Positions 6,054 to 9,682 of a stretch of DNA of 9,682 nt are shown piece by piece (position 1 is the first letter of the stretch; each line of letters starts with the position of its first letter). The DNA comes from JBJXGF01 sp046153015 (GTDB lineage Bacteria; Actinomycetota; Acidimicrobiia; Acidimicrobiales; CAIXPF01). Location: contig JBJXGF010000060.1 of NCBI GenBank assembly GCA_046153015.1, positions 1-9,682 on the forward strand, given 5' to 3'. The translations under genes and the position numbers were made by a program. A model generated the notes under the pieces. It ran no database searches and was not told where the DNA came from. It was given only the letters and a program-made list of their open reading frames with translations.

Positions 6054-6356
6054 ATGCACACGGTGATGGCTCGACTCAGGCGGCTCGCGGCGGCGGCGGT
6101 CCTGCTCGCCGGCGCGGGCTGCGGCGACGAGCTCACCTCCCGGGCCCTGCAAGACGGCGACATCATCCAGACCCGCTTCGGCGCGGCGAGCGTGGTGCTG
6201 CTGGCCGAGAAGACCAAGGTCGGCCCGGTGTATCAGCTCGAGTTCCACACCTGCTCGAGCAACATGCTCACCCCCGAGTTCGACCCCGACCGGGACGCCG
6301 ACGTGCCGGCGCCGCCCGGGCTGCAGCGCCGCTGGCTGTGGACCTGCCGCCGCTGA
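6054..6356 (+). CDS. Small putative secreted lipoprotein, function unknown
   Basis: This is a 100-aa protein not assigned to a family. The N-terminus MARLRRLAAAAVLLAGAGC has a basic n-region, a hydrophobic core and a Cys that could be the lipidated residue. The lipobox is imperfect, with Gly rather than Leu/Val at -3. The mature part of about 75 residues is hydrophilic, contains QDGDIIQTRFGAASVVLLAEKTKVG, and has two further cysteines (in HTCSSN and the final WTCRR) that could pair outside the cell. The start is uncertain: ATG 6054 and in-frame GTG 6063 or ATG 6066 all lack a clear ribosome binding site, and ATG 6066 gives the most typical signal peptide. It follows the epimerase-like gene by 44 bp on the same strand and may be read from the same transcript. 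Confidence 0.65.
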   Translation: MHTVMARLRRLAAAAVLLAGAGCGDELTSRALQDGDIIQTRFGAASVVLLAEKTKVGPVYQLEFHTCSSNMLTPEFDPDRDADVPAPPGLQRRWLWTCRR

Positions 6357-6374
6357 AGCCGGCCGGAGCTCCGC

Positions 6375-6749
6375 TCAGGCCGGGACCACCGTCGACTGCC
6401 AGGCCACCATCCGCCACGCCTCCCCGGCGCGGACCCAGACATCGAGATAGCGCAGGTCCAGCGAGCGCGCCTTGGGGGCCACGCCGAGCGTGAGCGCGGC
6501 CCGTCCGGTCACGAGCGCGGTGTCGCCGTAGACCCGCACCGCCTCCTCGGAGCGCTCGGCGGCTCGGTAGTCGAACTTCCCGGACGCGATCGCCTCGAGG
6601 TAGCTGTCCTTCGTGTCGATCGAGGCGTTCGAGTGCGTGTACACCAAGTCGTCGGCGAGCAGCTCGCCGAGCCGCTTCACGTTCTTGTCGATCATCGCCT
6701 GGAAGCGCTCGGCCTCCAGGGCGGCCACCTGCTCAGCTGCGTCAGCCAT
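6375..6749 (-). CDS. DUF4440 / NTF2-like family protein
   Basis: This 124-aa protein has the NTF2-like fold of the DUF4440 type: the helical start EQVAALEAERFQAMIDKNVK, then LGELLADDLVYTHSNASIDTKDSYLEAI (from 27), and the strand series VRVYGDTALVTGRAAL (71-86) and LRYLDVWVRAGEAWRMVAWQST (99-120), ending VVPA. Family members are small pocket proteins, some of them enzymes, most uncharacterised. The ATG at 6749 is chosen because family similarity begins there. The frame stays open upstream, but that sequence is antisense to the SCO6745-family gene. There is no Shine-Dalgarno; a CATGCT hexamer exactly 6 nt upstream suggests a leaderless transcript. It converges with the lipoprotein gene, 18 bp between stops, and diverges from the next gene. 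It is not closely similar to the SnoaL-like protein at 2143. Confidence 0.86.
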   Translation of the reverse strand: MADAAEQVAALEAERFQAMIDKNVKRLGELLADDLVYTHSNASIDTKDSYLEAIASGKFDYRAAERSEEAVRVYGDTALVTGRAALTLGVAPKARSLDLRYLDVWVRAGEAWRMVAWQSTVVPA

Positions 6750-6755
6750 GGCCAG

Positions 6756-6761
6756 AGCATG
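6756..6761 (-). promoter_or_regulatory. Candidate leaderless -10 for the DUF4440 gene
   Basis: Minus-strand CATGCT is followed by exactly 6 nt and then ATG 6749, the spacing that puts the transcription start on the A of the start codon. It departs from TAnnnT at the first base. The same hexamer is the proposed -10 at 5000-5005. Confidence 0.35.
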
Positions 6762-6797
6762 GCGCCCGCGAGCCGGCCCGGCCCCGCCCGGCCGGGC

Positions 6798-6803
6798 TAG
6801 CTT
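6798..6803 (+). promoter_or_regulatory. Candidate leaderless -10 for the SCO6745-family gene
   Basis: TAGCTT (TAnnnT) followed by 6 nt and ATG 6810 gives the standard leaderless geometry known from actinobacteria. No Shine-Dalgarno is visible before this ATG, which agrees with leaderless translation. Confidence 0.5.
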
Positions 6804-6809
6804 GCGCCC

Positions 6810-7577
6810 ATGGCCCACTCGGAGATCTCCGCCGCCGACGCCGTCGCCCAGGCCTCGCAGCCCGTGCTCGAGTTCGCACGGGGCTGGCTGCTGAACAAGG
6901 AAACCACCCGCCGCGGCGACGAGCTGGGCCTGCGCAAAGGTCGCGGGTTCTGGGTCAACGGCCGGGCCGGCGTGGTGGGCGACGTGGACGCCGACGTGGC
7001 CTGCGCGGCGGTGGGCTTCATGGCGCCGGGCAAGTTCCGCGAGATCTGGGAGGACCGCCCGGCGGGCGCGTCGTCCCGGGAGCTGGCCGCCGAGTACGCG
7101 CAGTGCTGTTTCGCCTGGGCCCGCAGCGGGGTGCTCGACGCAGTGCCCGAGGCCCGCCTCGCCCGGCTCACCGAGCTCACGAGGCGGGTGGTCGACGCGG
7201 CGCTGCCCACCACCGGGGCGCTCTTCGCCGGCTGGCGGGCCATGCCCGCGCCCAGCGACGCGCCGGGCGCCGCCGCGCTCGCCCTCCACGTGCTGCGCGA
7301 GCTGCGGGGCGGGGCGCACATCACCGCGGTGCTGGCCAGCGGCATGACGCCGCTCGACGCGGCGATGTCGGCGCCGCCCCCTCGGGGGGGCGCCGACTGG
7401 GCGGCCGACCTGGGGTGGGCCGAGCCGTTCCCCGACCCGGCCGGGCTGGCGGAGAAACGGGCCGCCGCCGAGGCGCTGACCTCCTCGCTCGTGGCGCCGA
7501 CCTACGAGGCGCTGGCTCCCGCCGAGCGGGGCGAGCTGGTGGACCTGGTCGTCGAAGCCCGTGCGGCGATCGGCTGA
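6810..7577 (+). CDS. SCO6745-family protein, function unknown
   Basis: This 255-aa, Ala-rich, mostly helical protein has no signal peptide or membrane span. I recognise the SCO6745-like actinobacterial family from RGFWVNGRAGVVGDVDADVACAAVGFMAP (from residue 45; usually 'RGFW...R.AP.G.V...V....F..F.P') and from ALHVLRELRGGAHITAVLASGMTPLDA (from 157; usually 'LR.HRG..H...L...G.....A'). H170 in GGAHIT and R163/R166 are the most family-like polar residues. The biochemical role of the family is not established to my knowledge. The downstream crotonase-family gene starts 11 bp after the stop, so the two are likely co-transcribed, which hints weakly at acyl-CoA metabolism. The likely promoter is the leaderless element just upstream. 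Confidence 0.8.
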   Translation: MAHSEISAADAVAQASQPVLEFARGWLLNKETTRRGDELGLRKGRGFWVNGRAGVVGDVDADVACAAVGFMAPGKFREIWEDRPAGASSRELAAEYAQCCFAWARSGVLDAVPEARLARLTELTRRVVDAALPTTGALFAGWRAMPAPSDAPGAAALALHVLRELRGGAHITAVLASGMTPLDAAMSAPPPRGGADWAADLGWAEPFPDPAGLAEKRAAAEALTSSLVAPTYEALAPAERGELVDLVVEARAAIG

Positions 7578-7588
7578 GGCGGGGCCCG

Positions 7589-8410
7589 ATGAGCGACGCG
7601 ACGAGCTACGACGACATCATCTTCGAGCAGGCCGGGGCGGTGGCCACGCTCACCCTGAACCGGCCGGAGAAGCGCAACCCCCTCTCGGCGCAGCTGGTCG
7701 AGGAGTTCCACCACGCGCTGGCCGTCACCGCCCAGGACCCGGGCATCCGGGCGCTGGTGATCACCGGGGCCGGCAACCAGGCGTTCTGCTCGGGCGGCGA
7801 CATCGCCCGCCTGGGCGGCAGCAGCACCGCCGCCCCCGAGGCGGCGCCCACCGCGTACCAGCGTCGGACGGGGCTGATGGGCCTCCAGCGGCTGATCCTC
7901 GCCATCCGCCAGCTCGAGAAGCCGGTGATTGCCGCGGTCAACGGCGTGGCCGTGGGCGGCGGCTGCGACCTGGCGCTGGCCTGCGACATCCGCATCGCCT
8001 CGACCGAGGCCCGCTTCGGCGAGGTCTTCGCCCGCATCGGCCTGTTCCCGGGCACCGGCGGCACCTACCTGCTGCCCCGCGTGGTCGGCGTGGCGAAGGC
8101 GCTCGAGCTGATCTGGACCGGCGACGTGATCGACGCGGCCGAAGCCGAACGCATCGGCCTGGTCAGCCGGGTGGCGCCCCACGCCGAGCTCCTCACCGAG
8201 GCTCAGGCCTTCGCCGCACGCCTGGCCGAGGGCCCGCCCCTGGCCATCGCGCTGGCGAAGTCCGCCGTGTACCGGGGCCTGGACCTCGACGTGGCCGCCG
8301 CGTTCGACTACGCGGCCACGGCGGAGAGCATCACGCTCACCTCGCAGGACCACCGCGAGGGCATCCTCGCCTTCCGCGAGCGGCGTAAGCCCACCTTCGA
8401 GGGCCGCTGA
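7589..8410 (+). CDS. Enoyl-CoA hydratase/isomerase (crotonase) family protein
   Basis: This 273-aa crotonase-fold protein binds an acyl-CoA. The start LTLNRPEKRNPLSAQLVEEF (21-40) is typical. The oxyanion-hole segments are AFCSGGDIARLG (65-76) and AAVNGVAVGGGCDLALACDIRIA (115-137). FGEVFARIGLFPGTGGTYLLPRVVG (143-167) is the usual following segment, and the C-terminal helices include FRERRKPTFEGR. Aligned by eye to rat mitochondrial hydratase, the two catalytic glutamates (E144, E164) are replaced by D127 and F147. Plain hydratase activity is therefore doubtful; isomerase, hydrolase, decarboxylase or another crotonase reaction is possible. ATG 7589 follows a GGCGGGG ribosome binding site and lies 11 bp after the SCO6745-family stop. 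It converges with the CoA-transferase gene, 16 bp between stops. There is no recognisable terminator in that gap, only a GGGCCC-rich stretch. Confidence 0.93.
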   Translation: MSDATSYDDIIFEQAGAVATLTLNRPEKRNPLSAQLVEEFHHALAVTAQDPGIRALVITGAGNQAFCSGGDIARLGGSSTAAPEAAPTAYQRRTGLMGLQRLILAIRQLEKPVIAAVNGVAVGGGCDLALACDIRIASTEARFGEVFARIGLFPGTGGTYLLPRVVGVAKALELIWTGDVIDAAEAERIGLVSRVAPHAELLTEAQAFAARLAEGPPLAIALAKSAVYRGLDLDVAAAFDYAATAESITLTSQDHREGILAFRERRKPTFEGR

Positions 8411-8426
8411 GCCGGCCCGGGGCCCG

Positions 8427-9682
8427 CTACTCGAGCGCCTCGGCCGCGGCGAGCTCGGCGATCCGCTCGTCGTCGTAACCGAGCAGCTCGGAGAGGATCT
8501 CCCACGCGTCCTGGCCGAAGGTCGGCCCCGGCCGCTCGACCCGGGCCGGGGTGCGGTGCAGGTGCAGGCGGCTGTTCTCCACCCACGTCTCCCCGTGCAG
8601 CGGGTGCGGCACGCGCACGAAATGGCCCCGGTGCACGAGCTGCGGGTCCTCCACGCACAGCGCCGAGTCCTGCACGCGGTGGGCGGGCACGCCGGCGGCC
8701 ACCAGCGCGGCCTCCACCTCCGCCGCCGGGCGGGCGGCGGTCCACGCCTCGATCACGGCGTCGAGCTCACGGCGGCGGGCCACGCGCTCGGCGGCGGCCA
8801 GCCCGGCCAGCCCGGCCGCGCCGATCACCGCGCAGAGCGCCCGGTGCTGCTCGTCGGTCTCGCAGGCGATCGCCGCCCACGCGTCGGGCCCGGCGCAGCG
8901 GTACACGCCGTGGGGGGCGAAGCGGGGGTCGTCGTTGCCGGCGCGCTGCGCCTCCCGGCCGTTCACCGTCCAGTCCAGGAGCGCCGGCCCGAGCAGGTGG
9001 AGCGAGGCCTCGAGCTGGCTGAAGTCGAGGTGCTGGCCCATCCCGGTGCGCTCGCGTTCGTCGAGCGCGGAGAGGAACGCGGCGAGCGTGAAGCGGGGCG
9101 CCACGTAGTCGGTGTACGCGCTGAACGGGCCCACCGGGGGCCGGTCGGGCCAGCCGGTGAGGTGGTGGAACCCGCAGATGGCGGCGGCCATCGTGCCGAA
9201 CCCGGCGTACTGCGCCATCGGCCCGCTCTGGCCCATCAGGCAGCTCGACACCATGATCAGGCCGGGGTTCACCTCGGCCAGCGTCTCGTAGCCGAGGCCC
9301 ATCGCCCGCATGGCCCGGGGGGAGAACGACTCGGTCACCACGTCGGCCCAGCGGACGAGGTCGAGCACCACCGCGTGCGCCTCGGGCTTGCGCAGATCGA
9401 GGGCCAGGCCGAGCTTGCCGGCGCCCATGTTGTGCCAGAGCGCGGTGTTCTCCGGGCCCGGGTCGTCGCCGAGGAACGGCCCGACCGTGCGGGCGCCGTC
9501 GGTGCGTGACTGGGACTCGAGCTTGACCACGGTGGCGCCGTGGTCGGCCAGCGCCCGGGTGAACGACGGGCCGGCCACCGCCCACATGAAATCGAGCACC
9601 TTCAGCCCGGTCAGGGCGCGGTCCGGCCCGCCCGACTGGGCTTCGGCGCGTGGCGGCGCCGGGGCCGCGGCGGGCCGGCGGG
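8427..9682 (-). CDS. Family III (CaiB/BaiF) CoA-transferase, 5' end outside window
   Basis: The reading frame is open to the right edge, so the N-terminus is missing. From LTGLKVLDFMWAVAGPSFTRALADHGATVVKLES onward, about 395 residues make one complete CaiB/BaiF domain. Supporting segments are NMGAGKLGLALDLRKPEA, VVTESFSPRAMRAMGLGYETLAEVNPGLIMVSSCLMGQSGPMAQYAGFG, the RTGMGQHLDFSQLEA region around the family's active-site carboxylate, and a C-terminal PHPLHGETWVENS followed by GPTFGQDAWEILSELLGY. This family moves CoA between carboxylic acids or racemises 2-methylacyl-CoA. The GTG at 9599 is not the true start, because the conserved LTGLK continues upstream of it. Before that lies an Ala/Pro-rich linker of at least 20 residues (PAAAPAPPRAEAQ), as found between the halves of double-domain family III transferases. 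The substrate is unknown. Confidence 0.92.
   Translation of the reverse strand, partial: RRPAAAPAPPRAEAQSGGPDRALTGLKVLDFMWAVAGPSFTRALADHGATVVKLESQSRTDGARTVGPFLGDDPGPENTALWHNMGAGKLGLALDLRKPEAHAVVLDLVRWADVVTESFSPRAMRAMGLGYETLAEVNPGLIMVSSCLMGQSGPMAQYAGFGTMAAAICGFHHLTGWPDRPPVGPFSAYTDYVAPRFTLAAFLSALDERERTGMGQHLDFSQLEASLHLLGPALLDWTVNGREAQRAGNDDPRFAPHGVYRCAGPDAWAAIACETDEQHRALCAVIGAAGLAGLAAAERVARRRELDAVIEAWTAARPAAEVEAALVAAGVPAHRVQDSALCVEDPQLVHRGHFVRVPHPLHGETWVENSRLHLHRTPARVERPGPTFGQDAWEILSELLGYDDERIAELAAAEALE

Noticed and set aside
6364..6373. CGGAGCTCCG palindrome between the lipoprotein and DUF4440 stops
   Set aside because: A 10-bp palindrome without loop or T-tract cannot form a normal terminator hairpin. 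It may be chance.
7103..7588. Open frame fused upstream of the crotonase gene
   Set aside because: It is a different frame of the SCO6745-family gene. The crotonase has its own ribosome binding site and ATG at 7589.
8411..8426. GC-only palindromic stretch between convergent stops as a terminator
   Set aside because: GGCCCGGGGCC has almost no loop and no T-run on either side, and such strings are expected by chance at this GC content.
1..9682. CRISPR array, tRNA/rRNA, insertion sequence or phage genes
   Set aside because: I saw no regularly spaced repeats, tRNA-like cloverleaf, rRNA-like stretch, transposase/integrase motif or terminal inverted repeats. The only tandem repeat is the 11-bp triplicate.

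Overview
The window is chromosomal DNA from a very GC-rich bacterium. Third codon positions are almost all G or C, GTG starts are frequent, and two genes have -10-like hexamers placed 6 nt before an ATG (leaderless layout). Together with an SCO6745-family protein and a WHG-type TetR regulator, this points to an actinobacterium. A deep-branching lineage such as Acidimicrobiia is possible, but that is inference. I see no rRNA, tRNA, CRISPR array, transposase, integrase or phage gene. Genes cover nearly everything, and no gap exceeds about 155 bases.

Region 1 (1-2640) is the edge of a surface-polysaccharide locus. It holds the last residues of a probable glycosyltransferase (+ strand) and, convergent with it, a minus-strand operon. 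The operon encodes an NTF2/SnoaL-like protein, a Wzm-type ABC-2 permease and a Wzt-type ATPase that carries an extra C-terminal domain resembling the glycan-recognition domain of Wzt. Permease and ATPase overlap by 4 bp. The ATPase gene also overlaps the glycosyltransferase gene tail-to-tail by 31 bp.

Region 2 (2641-4185) is a divergently transcribed 514-aa radical SAM enzyme with an N-terminal cobalamin-binding-like domain and a CxxxCxxC cluster motif. Its substrate is unknown. Its position suggests, but does not prove, a role in making or modifying a glycan or lipid exported by the neighbouring ABC system.

Region 3 (4193-6009) is a TetR regulator and a divergent NAD(P)-binding epimerase-like gene. 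The roughly 150 bp between them holds the clearest regulatory signal of the window: a perfect 8-bp-arm palindrome, a second near-perfect copy 42 bp away, a degenerate third copy, and a TTGACA/CATGCT promoter threaded between the first two.

Region 4 (6010-8410) has a small putative lipoprotein, a DUF4440/NTF2-like protein, an SCO6745-family protein and, 11 bp further on, a crotonase-fold (enoyl-CoA hydratase/isomerase family) enzyme that lacks both canonical catalytic glutamates. Region 5 (8427-9682) is a convergent family III (CaiB/BaiF) CoA-transferase cut by the window edge. A complete transferase domain is preceded by an Ala/Pro-rich linker, suggesting a two-domain fusion. The crotonase and the CoA-transferase fit acyl-CoA metabolism, but they are on opposite strands and need not be co-regulated.

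I do not see a clearly new multi-gene system. The best candidates for follow-up are the TetR operator array, the uncharacterised cobalamin/radical SAM enzyme beside a glycan exporter, and two enzymes with non-canonical active sites.
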